A stretch of 64,000 nucleotides of DNA from Aeromonas sobria (GTDB lineage Bacteria; Pseudomonadota; Gammaproteobacteria; Enterobacterales; Aeromonadaceae), in contig NZ_CDBW01000026.1 of NCBI RefSeq assembly GCF_000820145.1, positions 26,545 through 90,544 on the forward strand, given 5' to 3'. The position numbers and the translations under genes are program-made. A model generated the notes under the pieces. The model was not told where the DNA came from, did no database searches, and was given only the letters and a program-made list of their open reading frames with translations. How positions within the stretch are numbered: the first letter of the stretch is position 1; the number at the start of each line of letters is the position of its first letter. Of the stretch, positions 26,200-35,477 are shown piece by piece.

Positions 26200-27870
26200 A
26201 GTAAGTACTGTCGATGATATCTATTATGTGTATTTTGTGAAAGCAGGTGTGAACCAGAAACGAACGATTGTATCTGGCCCACATCATAATCTGGCAGTTA
26301 TAAATCAAGGGCCTATAAGTGCAGCAAAAGCGTCAAATGTTGCAACGATGGTCTGTACTTTTGCTAACTCAGGCTGTACAGCTGTGCTGTCAGCAGCAGG
26401 ATCTGCTCCCTAGGTGACAACAGAACCATCCTGTTTAAGTGCCGCAAAGGCAAGATAGGCACTAAAAATACTCTCTATATTAGTCAGCTGCGCTTGAACA
26501 GCACTACTATCGCCTCCGGAAGATGGATCTCCCCAAGTTATAACGGTACCATCTTGCTTGTTTTAGGGCTGCAAAAGCCAAACCTGTCGTATAGATCGTT
26601 TGAACATTTGTCAGTTGAGATTGTACAGCACTGCTGTCCCCCTCAGCCCCTATTCCCCAAGTGACGACCGTACCGTCTTGCTTCAGGGCTGCAAATGCGT
26701 TATTGGAACTAAAAAGTTGTTTTACATTCACCAACTGCGACTGTACTGCGCTACTATCTGCACCCGCAGCAGGATCGCCCCAGCTTACTACAGTGCCATC
26801 CTGCTTGAGAGCTGCTAATGCTTCACTAGAACCTACTATTTCACGCACATTGACCAGTTGAGCTTGCACCGCACTACTGTCACCCCCATTATCTGCATCT
26901 CCCCATGTAACGACTGTGCCATCAGACTTGAGAGCGGCAAACACATTTCCAATACTATAAATTTTCATCACATTGGTAAGTTGTGCTTGTACTGAACTGC
27001 TATCCCCCCCCAGCAATTGGATCGCCCCACGTTACAACCGTCCCATCTTGTTTTACTGCTGCAAAGGCCCCATTTTTTGCTGAAATGATCTTCGTAACAT
27101 TTACCAGCTGTGATTGTACTAAGCTACTATCACCGCCAGAATTCGTATTTCCCCAAGTAACGACACTCCCATCACCTTTGAGGGCTGCAAATGCATAGTT
27201 TGTGCTTACAATTTCTTGCACATTTGTTAGTTGACTCTGAACAGAACTACTATCACCACCACTAGTTAAATCACCCCACGTAACAACAGTGCCATCGCTC
27301 CTCATTGCAGCAAACGCACGAAGGTTACCTGTGATCTCATCTACATTACTAAGTTGAGGCTGTACAGCGCTGCTGTCGCCGCCATAATTCATATCGCCCC
27401 AAGTAACAACTGAGCCATCTTGCTTTACCGCAGCGAATGCGTACTCATTGCTAAAAAGCTTCGCGATACCAAATAGCTGCGATTGTACTGCCGTGCTATC
27501 GCCACCATCATTCTGATCACCCCAGGTAACGACAGTACCTTCCGCTGTTACGGTTAAGCTAGCGCTTGCATTTTTATCCAAAAAGGTAGCTGTTATAGTT
27601 ATCATGCCCTTATCAAGGGCCTTTGCAAGGCCACTAGCGTTTATGGTTGCAATATTTAGAGCACTGCTCGTCCATGATGCAAGTGCCGTCACATCCATAA
27701 TAGTGCCATTACTGTATGTGCCCTGAACTGTGTAAACTTGACTAGCACCTTCTGGTATTGTGGCTGTGGCAGGACTGAGCAATATCCCAGTCAAGGCAGC
27801 TTCTTCTACTTGTAATGGACGCTCACCTCTCAGACCATCTCAATACCTTGAACTCAGCCTGTATAGCCTG
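26200..27870 (-). pseudogene. Decayed repeat-rich surface protein with Ig-like and WGD repeats
   Basis: Reading leftward from ~27860, the frame starts with a lost 5' end, then an Ig-like (Big-2 type) domain (TGILLSPATATIPEGASQVY), then ~10 tandem repeats of ~39-41 residues with the consensus VVTWGD-x4-GGDSSAVQSQL-x4-I-x5-AFAALKQDGT. The frame breaks in an eight-C run near 27004-27011, again near 26555-26570, and by a stop near 26410. The repeats resemble RCC1-like beta-propeller blades by the regular Trp-Gly, but this is only a pattern match. It was probably a secreted or surface protein. Confidence 0.7.
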
Positions 27871-28156
27871 CTGTTATATTGCTATTGGCTAAGGCTGGAT
27901 AATCTGCTTTCATTTTACCAAAATAGTTATATCCTGCCTCTAATGCTAACCAATCGCTGAGCTCGTAGCCAGCAAACACCCCACCGCCAAGAGCATCGTT
28001 ATCGCATGCCAGCCGATGGCTTTCGCATGCATTTGTGCCATGAACCCACCCCGTTTTGGCTCCTATATAAAAGTTTTCATTTGCCAAGGCTGACATCGGC
28101 GACATTATGAATGTGCAGAACAATGCAATGTGTGTGTTTTTTTCATTTTCAAGCAT
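27854..28156 (-). pseudogene. N-terminal fragment of an OmpA-type outer-membrane protein
   Basis: A 100-aa frame with a signal-like segment (ALFCTFIMSPMSALA) and the beginning of an OmpA-like eight-stranded barrel (NENFYIGAKTGWVHG, GGGVFAGYELSDWLALEAGYNYFGK). It stops after ~75 barrel residues, where it abuts the decayed repeat protein in a different frame. An intact OmpA would need at least 100 more barrel residues, so the gene is truncated. Confidence 0.65.
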
Positions 28157-28537
28157 TCCACATATGAATTTTTTAAAATTATTTGCATTTAAATATAGCT
28201 GTGTATTTATGTAACATCAACCTCAAGAGCATGTTTCTTTCTTACTTGCCACCTCGTAATTCACCCAGAATTTTCTCTAAATATTGTGACATTTCCAATG
28301 CGAATTTTATAATGAAAACTCATGACCACCTCCGACTCGCTGTCAGCTAACAAGTTGATATTTAAGGGCATTTAATTTCAAAACATTTCACTTCATGTTT
28401 AACTACCGCATGATGCAATCTTAACCTCACCCAAGGATGGTTGACGCACTGGGTGTCACTCAGTGACAAGCTCGTTATTTAGCAACGGATAAACGGATAA
28501 TTGTTGTTTTACGTTAAACAAACTGAGGCTTTTTGAC

Positions 28538-29011
28538 ATGATAAAAAATAAATGTGGAACTATATTCGTGCTCGGTACACTGTCTTTGTTGACCGCATGT
28601 GTTCCATTTAAAAAGCTAGAGAATGAATCGGATATCCATAACAAAATTGGTGGTAGCTGGACCGTAATGCATGATGGTCATAGAAAAATTGAGAATATAA
28701 CACCACCGGCATTCATTGAATTCAATGAGAATAATAATATATCAGGTTTTGATGGCTGTAATAAATTCAGTGGAACTTACAGAATGGATTATGGTGTGCT
28801 GAAGGCGTCAATAAAGTCTAGTCGTATGGCATGCAACAACTCGATAGTGAAAGAAGTTAGCAACAACATGCATTTTTTGCTGAAAAATGGTGCCAGAGTT
28901 GTTTCTATCGATTTTATGGGTGCAAAAGCAATTCAGTTAGCCAATAAAGATAATAATGTAGAGTTAAGATTTGGAAGAACAGAGCAACTCAACAAAGATA
29001 AGAATAACTAA
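28538..29011 (+). CDS. META-domain (HslJ-like) lipoprotein
   Basis: A 157-aa lipoprotein. The signal peptide ends in the lipobox LTAC with lipidated Cys at 21. Residues ~35-145 form a META/HslJ domain with the key stretch ISGFDGCNKFSGTYRM followed by a Cys at ~107 (SRMACNN). HslJ proteins are outer-membrane lipoproteins linked to novobiocin resistance and stress; the molecular role is unknown. A short unknown gene follows 35 bases downstream. Confidence 0.8.
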   Translation: MIKNKCGTIFVLGTLSLLTACVPFKKLENESDIHNKIGGSWTVMHDGHRKIENITPPAFIEFNENNNISGFDGCNKFSGTYRMDYGVLKASIKSSRMACNNSIVKEVSNNMHFLLKNGARVVSIDFMGAKAIQLANKDNNVELRFGRTEQLNKDKNN

Positions 29012-29046
29012 TACTTTATTTTTTTCAAAAGCATGGTCTTTAAATC

Positions 29047-29358
29047 ATGGGGGATTCATTGTCAAAAAATACAACCATTAGTGGTGTACACATACCAGAT
29101 GATGTCTACGTTTATTCAAATCGAAAGAATTACATTAGTTATTTTTATATAAATAATAATGGGTTTCTCTATGTGTTTGACAAGGATGTAGTAAAGCTAC
29201 AGTCTTTATGCAAGTCTAAACTTAAGGTGTATATAAATAAAGAGTTTTCAGTTTATACAAAAATTGCGAAGGATAAAATCTTGTTAAGAGGGTTGATGTT
29301 TAATACTGCGCTGGTAGAAACAGCTTGGGGATATGAACAATATTATGAGAACATGTAA
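29047..29358 (+). CDS. Small protein of unknown function
   Basis: A 103-aa AT-rich frame with many Tyr, Asn and Lys residues and no signal peptide or recognised domain. It follows the META lipoprotein by 35 bases in the same direction and may share its transcript. There is no clear ribosome-binding site before the ATG, so the call is tentative. Confidence 0.45.
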   Translation: MGDSLSKNTTISGVHIPDDVYVYSNRKNYISYFYINNNGFLYVFDKDVVKLQSLCKSKLKVYINKEFSVYTKIAKDKILLRGLMFNTALVETAWGYEQYYENM

Positions 29359-29497
29359 ATATGGTTATCGAATTTCAGAAAATTGAAACATTTTTTGTAT
29401 AATGAAGAGGTCCAGCTTCCAGGAAGTAGCCCTGTCACACCTTGTTATAACTAAGTGTGCCACCCCATTATATTAAATATAAAATTAAGGATGTGTT

Positions 29498-30062
29498 ATG
29501 TTGAGGATTATTGGAACAAGCATTTTTTTGTTATCGGCCAGCCAGGCCTATGGTAATCTGGATATTGGCTGTAAGGCTCGTCATCAAGCTGTAACTGAAT
29601 AGCTAACATTTGCTAAAGCACACCATAACAATGATCAAGTCGTTGGGTTGGAACAGGCATTACGCAATATAGAATTACACTGTACAAATGCAAATTTACT
29701 CGAAGAGCTGCAAGTGAAAATATATGAGCAAAGTGAGCGGGTGCAGGAGCGTCGTCTAAATAGCTGTTCCGAATAGTAGGTCACGGTACTCGTACCGCTT
29801 CTACAGGTGACATGGAGCACACATCGTCACTGAGCCTTGTCACTTCAGGCTTTGCCGTCAGATTGCACAAATTCCTTACACCACAAGGCTTCCGGCAAGA
29901 TGTAGCACTATTAGGATCAGTTATTTAGAGTTTAAACAAGCGCAGCAATCTAGTAATGTAGATAAAGCTGCCAAAAAACAAAATAAATTGAACGACGCTG
30001 AATTCAAGTTAAAGATGCTCCAGGATGAATTAGTTGCGTTAAATACCATGATTGATTTGTGA
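29498..30062 (+). pseudogene. DUF1090 (YqjC-like) gene, broken by a stop and an insertion
   Basis: The frame begins with a signal peptide (MLRIIGTSIFLLSASQAYG) and the typical DUF1090 start DIGCKARHQAV. A TAG interrupts it at 29600-29602, after which the family pattern continues (VVGLEQALRNIELHCTNANLL). Around 29757 about 170 unrelated bases are inserted. The C-terminal helix (QAQQSSNVDKAAKKQNKLND) resumes near 29925 and ends at the TGA at 30060-30062. DUF1090 proteins are small periplasmic coiled-coil proteins of unknown function. Confidence 0.75.
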
Positions 30063-30180
30063 AAAAAATGGGCGTTGTTGACTAAATCTGGAACTTTCAG
30101 CGCATCAGGGGATCTGATCATCTGAGTCAACCAACCGGCGTTAATGGGGTGATCGCCCCCCCAAAAAGGCTATGTCCCAA

Positions 30181-30582
30181 TTACGTGTTGCATGGGGGGC
30201 CCAGCGCCTCATGCAAACTCGCTTTGATATTTACGCCCCTTCCGTAACGATCCAACATCCTGCGCCAACCCAGGTAGTTCTTCAGGTCGTGCGTCGCCAC
30301 GCCATGGAACCGCTCCATCCACTCTTTCAACCGATGGTGATACGCACCAACCACCCGTTTGCCTTGGCGATTGTGCACTACCTGATGGGTTACGCCCTGC
30401 GCTTGGCTAAAACTGGCATACACACCCTCACCATCGCTACACAGTACTGCATCCGGTGACACCAGCGGCTTCGAAACCGCGATGACCGCCTCGGCATTTA
30501 TCTTCTCCAGCTGAAAAGCTGGCGTTGATAGCGGAACCAGCCAGCGAATTCCATCAGGGATAGAGGAAGTAGCCTCGATCAA
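30181..30582 (-). mobile_element. IS1595-family transposase fragment
   Basis: A 133-aa frame with the C-terminal half of an ISXO2/IS1595-type DDE transposase: [19 protein letters not shown] (catalytic Asp region), [21 protein letters not shown] and the characteristic [16 protein letters not shown]. The N-terminal half and the inverted repeats could not be found, so it is a relic. A solo IS5-like end, GGCGTTGTTGACTAAATC, lies nearby at 30071-30088. Confidence 0.65.
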
Positions 30583-30654
30583 AATCCGGATCTATGGCTG
30601 CAATCTTCACCTGACTCACTTTTTATGGATTGAGGGCTTGGCAAACTGAGGCGA

Positions 30655-30800
30655 CCATCTATGTTTCCAAAATCTGCCATCACGGCACAACTTCCTCTGC
30701 CTCCAGTGACAGTTACTTCTGAGGCTCTACCACAGGCAGACAAAAGGCTTATCGCTCCCCACCTGACTGCTGTAGTTACGCAAGCTTGCGGTGATTAAAC
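30655..30800 (-). mobile_element. IS5-family 3'-end remnant on the minus strand
   Basis: CCAGTGACAGTTACTTCTGAGGC and CCACAGGCAGAC (joined with mismatches) parallel the 3' portion of copy C (CCAAGTGACCGTTACACTCGGGGC, CTGACAGGCAGACC), preceded by TTCCAAAATCTGCC near the terminal repeat. Only ~150 bases remain. Confidence 0.5.
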
Positions 30801-30872
30801 GATCAATGTAACCTGTCGTAGTAAGACACAGTTACTATAATTACTATAATTATGGTCAAATCAGAGCGTAAG

Positions 30873-31631
30873 ATGAAAAAAATAGTCTTTGATAAATTCT
30901 CTCGCACACTATCACGAGATGAGGTTAAAAAGAAAATTGGAAATAAAGATGCTCTTGTCTTAGAGTTTCTATTTATTTCCGGGCCTGGCGGGGCGACAAA
31001 AAGTGACATTCTTGCATATGCTTGGCAAGGTCTTGTTGTAACTGATGCTTCATTGTCAAAGAGCATCTCTACTCTTCGCTCCGTATTGACAGAACTTAAT
31101 CCAGATGAAGATATAATTATAACCATTCCCAGAGTTGGTTATAAAATTGATCAAGATAAGATTTCCCTTCCTAACTCTATAAAAGATGATTCATTTAGCA
31201 TTGAAAATGCTGAATTGAAAGTTGAAAAATTCAAACCTAAAAAATCACTTATAAAGAACCTTACAAAAGTAATTATATCGATGATTTCTATAACACTTTT
31301 CATTTTATATACCTATGAACTTGTTGTTTCAGCACCTTACGTGAAACAGAACTTCATGTCCTCATTACTTGTTAAGGAAACATTGAACAATAAAAACATT
31401 ATATTATCTCCCCGAGGTGTTGATAAAAGTCACTTCATAAATAAAATAGCAAAGATAAATTGTGAGTGTCTGTTCATGTTATATTCCAATGACCGCAATG
31501 ATTTTTTTTCCATATATTTGACAAAGGAAGGTCGAGCGATAAATGTCGTTTTAAAGAAGGGCGAGGATTTCAATGTCGAAGACTTCATCAGGACTGAAGT
31601 AAAAATTGGTAGTGGTGATTTACATGATTAA
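30873..31631 (+). CDS. ToxR/CadC-type membrane-bound transcription regulator
   Basis: A 252-aa protein. The N-terminal OmpR-type winged helix (~10-95) shows ILAYAWQGLVVTDASLSKSISTLRSVL and the wing IITIPRVGYKI. A linker is followed by a single membrane span (~131-151, VIISMISITLFILYTY) and a ~100-residue periplasmic domain with two Cys (NCECL). ToxR-like regulators bind DNA while tethered to the membrane and sense envelope signals. ATG 30873 follows GAGCG; an ATG at 30852 has no ribosome-binding site. Its stop overlaps the next gene, which fits the usual regulator plus ToxS-like partner layout. Confidence 0.85.
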   Translation: MKKIVFDKFSRTLSRDEVKKKIGNKDALVLEFLFISGPGGATKSDILAYAWQGLVVTDASLSKSISTLRSVLTELNPDEDIIITIPRVGYKIDQDKISLPNSIKDDSFSIENAELKVEKFKPKKSLIKNLTKVIISMISITLFILYTYELVVSAPYVKQNFMSSLLVKETLNNKNIILSPRGVDKSHFINKIAKINCECLFMLYSNDRNDFFSIYLTKEGRAINVVLKKGEDFNVEDFIRTEVKIGSGDLHD

Positions 31632-32121
31632 ATATTGGTTTTTGTTATTTTTTTCTGTAATTTATTCTTTCTTTGTAGAATATATTACTCTTGACACACC
31701 ATTTCCGGAAGGTGTGTATACTGGGTCTCGCTATCGGATTTCAAGTGAGGAGCCAAATGCAAAAATTTCAACGAAAATTGAGGTGTCACAAAATGGATCT
31801 GTAAGACAAAAAATCACACTTAAAGATGATAGTATTGATTCATATGCTGCTTTTGAATTCAAGGGAAATCTTGAAAGCTGTAAATATAATTCATGTGAAT
31901 ACTTCAGGACTGGAGACGCCCTTTTAAAATCAGAAATACATCAGCCAATATTTGACAGCAAATACTTAGAGCTTTTATCTAAATCAAAAGGCAAAGAAAC
32001 ATGGCATTCACCGGTTGAAGTGATATTTAAAAATGAAGATGTAGTAGTGCTGTTCGATGTGGATAACAAAATTCCATATTTATATGCTGTCAGTAAGAAA
32101 GATGGGGCTATATCAGAGTAG
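31624..32121 (+). CDS. Membrane-anchored periplasmic partner (ToxS/VtrC-like position)
   Basis: A 165-aa protein with an N-terminal membrane anchor (~2-18, IKYWFLLFFSVIYSFFV) and a beta-rich periplasmic domain (~30-165). Its ATG overlaps the 3' end of the regulator gene, so the two are translationally coupled. There is no obvious sequence motif of ToxS, TcpH or VtrC, which are very divergent. The assignment as regulatory partner rests on gene order, overlap, size and topology only. Confidence 0.6.
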   Translation: MIKYWFLLFFSVIYSFFVEYITLDTPFPEGVYTGSRYRISSEEPNAKISTKIEVSQNGSVRQKITLKDDSIDSYAAFEFKGNLESCKYNSCEYFRTGDALLKSEIHQPIFDSKYLELLSKSKGKETWHSPVEVIFKNEDVVVLFDVDNKIPYLYAVSKKDGAISE

Positions 32122-32991
32122 TCCCCCTCAAATTCACAGTCTGTAAGGTTGTAAACTATATAGGGGATTAATAATAAAATAGCTGATGAGTTATAATTTT
32201 TCTCCTGCTAAATTACTAAGCCATTACTCGACATTGTTAGGTTTGTACCGTTGTGAAGATCTGATCATAATAGTGCTACACCTTTGATATTTCATAACCG
32301 CTCTCGGGGGTATCCTGTATTTATTTACATTCGTTTAAGCAGCCTTCGGATGTAAACGATACGCCACTTATACCCAAAGCAGTATCTGACAAGAGTTGCA
32401 TGACCTCTACTTTTGAATGCCCCTAAAAATGGGGGGATTACCCCATGCCAGCTCAACACCGACCACGCCATCTGTATCCCCCTGATATTAAAAGGGATTT
32501 TCAGTCTCCCTTTGGGGATGCTCAACCAGTTATCGGGGGTCGTTCTCAATAATTATCATTCTGTCAGGTGTAATTAATCGCTCTTGGTAGTAAATAAATT
32601 TTTTACAAACTCATATTTATGAGTCCGCTCTTAGGCGCGAATGCAACCAGATTTTCATTACTTCCACCAAATATCTATCATTTCTACTTTTATAAAACGA
32701 TTTAATGAGGAACGTTTTTTTCAAAGAAGATTAATCCTTTATGAAGGGGATTAATTTATAAATGATGTAATTATATTCGATTTTAAAGAAAGGAATGAAT
32801 GTGCAGTATCAAACTGGTTTATCTTCGCTGCGTAGCAGCGGAATGTTTAAAAAATCTTTTGTTCTCATAATTAGTAAATGGACAGTTTTTCGAACTTTTC
32901 AAGTGGGGTAAATGAAATAAATTTCAAAAAAGATGAGATTGGTTGTTTTTGAACCGTTCTCGCGGGGATTAGCCTATCAGATTACCTCGAT
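32122..32991. other. 870-base gene-free region with hairpins
   Basis: No supported gene. Several short palindromic blocks are present, such as the C-run/G-run pair near 32419-32450 and GCTGCGTAGCAGC near 32828-32840. The leftward toxin gene normally expected next to an Xre/ParS antitoxin is not found here. Confidence 0.45.
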
Positions 32992-33444
32992 TTAGGTGCA
33001 CACCCCATGCTGGATTCGTCCTACAAGTACTATCACTGCCTGAGCCCCTAAAGCTGTCAACAGCACCTCTGCTGGCCGTTTACCACCTAGGCCCCAGGCG
33101 GTGCGGTTTAACCACGACAGTGTCTTGACGGTATCGTTCCTGTGAAAGGCGAGCACCGCATCGAGAGCCTGTGCAACTCCGTATACCCTGGCACCCTGCG
33201 ATATTGATAGAGGAGCCCCAATCCTAACTTTGCGAGCAACAGTGCTCCGGCTAATGCCTGCTAAGCGGCATATCAAAACTGCATCGGTACTCATCAATTC
33301 AGCCAGTCGATGAATGATGCCAGGCGCAACGCCAGCAACAATCCATAGATGTGCCCCCAACGGGTCACTCGGTATGCCAAGAGAGTCAAATATTGTCTTA
33401 GTAGAGGCCATAGCCTTACCTGGATGATAACTGGCATAGGACAT
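32992..33444 (-). CDS. Xre/MbcA/ParS-type antitoxin, orphan
   Basis: A 150-aa protein with the two-part layout of RES-toxin antitoxins: an N-terminal HTH (~45-80; LICRLAGISRSTVARKV) and the C-terminal toxin-binding domain (~100-150; LNRTAWGLGGKRPAEVLLTALG then VLVGRIQHGV). The antitoxin normally lies directly upstream of a RES-domain NAD-degrading toxin. Here 870 gene-free bases follow instead, so it is a solitary antitoxin. It might be protective against related toxins elsewhere or simply be a relic. A second in-frame ATG at 33411 with AAGG upstream is an alternative start. Confidence 0.82.
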   Translation of the reverse strand: MSYASYHPGKAMASTKTIFDSLGIPSDPLGAHLWIVAGVAPGIIHRLAELMSTDAVLICRLAGISRSTVARKVRIGAPLSISQGARVYGVAQALDAVLAFHRNDTVKTLSWLNRTAWGLGGKRPAEVLLTALGAQAVIVLVGRIQHGVCT

Positions 33445-33693
33445 AGTCTATCCCCTGAATTTGCAATGCGTTATTACTGCATCCTATCTGTTCCCTGTGG
33501 CGGTGGCGAGGGGTATGAGGACTGTGTTGGATGAGGCACTGAATACAGAGGTTGAAGCGCCCCACGCGGGCAGCATCAACTTTTTGTGAATCTCTGGGCA
33601 TAATTCTATACGGGGCCTTTATGAGACCCTGTTTCTGATGTATTGACTATGTTCAAACCATGCTCGCTAGCGCCACTTATTAAGGATAATGTT

Positions 33694-34059
33694 ATGAGCA
33701 AAGAACCGTCCGTATATGAACTGAAACAGACTTGGGGGCTCCCTGCTCACGCAAAGATGCTGGGATGGCTACTGCATGACCCCTACAAGGACGAATTCCT
33801 CGTTAAGTACGCATCAAATTCTGATATGACGGGTATGTGGTGGGGGTTGAGTCCTGAAACCGCAAAAACTTTTAAAACGCTAAAGAAGGCAACTGCCGTC
33901 CTTGAATCATTGGAGCTTGCAGGACGAGCGGTTGTAGCCCCAGCTTTTGATATAGGAAAGCAGATCATCGTTCTCACGGATGATATTGGTGCTGAAAACC
34001 CGCTTAGGAACGTGACTCGTTTAATTGAAGAAGCGAAACGTGATGATGCTAATGACTAA
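33694..34059 (+). CDS. Unknown protein (121 aa)
   Basis: A soluble 121-aa protein beginning MSKEPSVYELKQTWG. AAGGA lies 7-8 bases before the chosen ATG. It has a mixed alpha/beta pattern and no recognised motif. Another small unknown gene starts 24 bases downstream in the same direction, so the two may be co-transcribed. Function unknown. Confidence 0.6.
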   Translation: MSKEPSVYELKQTWGLPAHAKMLGWLLHDPYKDEFLVKYASNSDMTGMWWGLSPETAKTFKTLKKATAVLESLELAGRAVVAPAFDIGKQIIVLTDDIGAENPLRNVTRLIEEAKRDDAND

Positions 34060-34082
34060 GCATCAGGTTGAGAGAAAACTAT

Positions 34083-34280
34083 ATGACCATCAATTTTGAT
34101 TATCGTTGTGGCATCTTAGAGGCTGCCGACACAAAAACTGGCCGAGAATGGTGTTGGTATAAGGGCGATCCCGAGGTTACCAGAACTGAAAATGGCGAGT
34201 TATTGAGTTCGATAGGTGTTCCTATCGGTGCCACTGTTGTCGAGGTGAAAGCTCTCATTCGCATGGATACCAAAAAGTAA
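34083..34280 (+). CDS. Small unknown protein (65 aa)
   Basis: A short frame starting MTINFDYRCGILEAAD and ending IRMDTKK, with GAGAG shortly upstream of its ATG. It is acidic with two Trp and no signal peptide. It follows the 121-aa gene by 24 bases and is probably part of the same transcript. Confidence 0.5.
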   Translation: MTINFDYRCGILEAADTKTGREWCWYKGDPEVTRTENGELLSSIGVPIGATVVEVKALIRMDTKK

Positions 34281-34354
34281 CTAAAAACAGGTTGCACCAT
34301 ATATAGTCAGTCCGCGTATGATAACTCCTATTCTCATCAGATTAGGAGCTTAGC

Positions 34355-34654
34355 ATGCTCGTAAAAGAAATTGTGCCAACAGAACAGGTCGTTGACATTC
34401 TCTGTGATGTCTGTGGTCGTAGTACAAAAACGAATTTTGGAACCAACCAATACGGCTCGTTATCGGCGGATTTTGGCTATGGTTCCCGTCATGATGGTGA
34501 ACGTTACAAGGTGCATCTTTGTGAAATGTGCTTTTTCGGTACACTCGCAACAGTGAGGGAGATGCATCGTGGAGATCATATGTGTGACGATGACTATGAG
34601 GCTGCAAATCCAGAAACATTTGGGCGTGATTATTCTAATAGGGAAATAATATAA
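34355..34654 (+). CDS. Small zinc-ribbon-like protein
   Basis: A 99-aa protein with two Cys pairs, CDVC (17-20) and CEMC (~56-59), spaced as in a zinc ribbon, followed by an acidic tail (CDDDYEAANPE). AGGAG sits 7 bases upstream of the ATG. Such proteins are common on mobile elements, but I do not recognise the specific family. The operator cluster lies just downstream. Confidence 0.6.
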   Translation: MLVKEIVPTEQVVDILCDVCGRSTKTNFGTNQYGSLSADFGYGSRHDGERYKVHLCEMCFFGTLATVREMHRGDHMCDDDYEAANPETFGRDYSNREII

Positions 34655-34704
34655 ATAATATGCTCCCATACCCTAGTTTGTGTGGAGAGAAATTATTTCC
34701 TATC

Positions 34705-34791
34705 ATCGACTCATTCTGTGAGCCAATGATATTGCCCTATCGGCTCATTTCGTGAGCCGATCAAGATCGTTCATCGGCTCATCTGGTGAGG
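34705..34791. promoter_or_regulatory. Three tandem palindromic operators upstream of the H-NS-like gene
   Basis: Three sites of the form CGGCTCA-N5-TGAGCCG lie exactly 34 bases apart, starting at 34705, 34739 and 34773. The middle one (34739-34761) is a perfect 23-bp palindrome; the outer two have mismatches. The same motif with the same 5-base spacer lies in front of fic at 37677-37701. A dimeric winged-helix protein is the expected ligand; the HTH-bearing Fic protein is the best local candidate. Confidence 0.8.
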
Positions 34792-35008
34792 TGGTCTCAA
34801 CGCTCACTACCACCTAGATTTAATTTTTGGCTACATAGTTTCATATAAGATTGGAGCTTGGTCACCAAGCGACTCCAAACGCGATTTCGCTCACGTCTTT
34901 TTGAATAATGCTATTTCTATAATCGTCTTGGTGCTAAAAACAGTGGTGCTAATGCTGGGGTTGAGAGATAATTTCATTGATATAAAAATGTGATACCTGA
35001 GGATAAAA

Positions 35009-35416
35009 ATGAACGATTTTTTGAAAACTCTGTTGAATATCCGTAGTCTGCGTGCTGCATTGCGCGAGCTCTCTTTCGAGCAGCTGGTCGAAATCAGAGA
35101 AAAATTCGAAGAGATTTTTGCTGAGCGTGAGCAGCAAGAGAGCAAATTGAGAGAAGAGTCCGCTGAACGCCTGCAAAAACTGGCTGAGTTTACCGAGCTG
35201 CTGAAACAAGCGGGCATAGATCCGAGTGAGCTTGTTGGTACTGCAACCACTGCAAAAGCAGAGGGTACAGTAAAGAGCAAGCGCGCTCCTCGTCCTGCAA
35301 AGTATCGCTACACCGAGGATGGTCAGGAGAAGACCTGGACTGGCCAAGGTCGCATGCCCAAGGCCATCGCAGAAGCAGTTGCGGCTGGAAAAGCACTGGA
35401 TGACTTCTTGATCTAA
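35009..35416 (+). CDS. H-NS family nucleoid protein
   Basis: A 135-aa protein with an N-terminal coiled-coil oligomerisation region (~1-65), a linker rich in Thr, Ala and Lys (~75-92), and the C-terminal DNA-binding AT-hook-like motif KYRYTEDGQEKTWTGQGRMP (~96-115). H-NS proteins polymerise on AT-rich DNA and silence horizontally acquired genes. Carried on the island, this copy probably tempers expression of the AT-rich cargo. Three operator palindromes lie 220-300 bases upstream. A terminator-like hairpin follows the stop. Confidence 0.9.
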   Translation: MNDFLKTLLNIRSLRAALRELSFEQLVEIREKFEEIFAEREQQESKLREESAERLQKLAEFTELLKQAGIDPSELVGTATTAKAEGTVKSKRAPRPAKYRYTEDGQEKTWTGQGRMPKAIAEAVAAGKALDDFLI

Positions 35417-35423
35417 TGCGCAG

Positions 35424-35455
35424 AGCCCATGCCTGCTCGGCGTGGGCCTTTAATT
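35424..35455 (+). terminator. Terminator of the H-NS-like gene
   Basis: GCCCATGC and GCGTGGGC arms (one mismatch) around a CTGCTCG loop, followed by CTTTAATTCT. The T-run is interrupted, so it may be only partly efficient; the next gene is 62 bases past the hns-like stop. Confidence 0.55.
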
Positions 35456-35477
35456 CTATCTGTAGTAGGAGCACCGT

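Noticed and set aside
32325..32549. A 74-aa leftward frame
   Set aside because: It overlaps palindromic, apparently non-coding DNA, lacks a ribosome-binding site and has no recognisable product.
34705..34791. Three spaced palindromes considered as a mini-CRISPR or plasmid-type iteron origin
   Set aside because: Only three sites, with spacers of ~11 bases, and the same palindrome occurs singly at the fic promoter. Operators explain this better.
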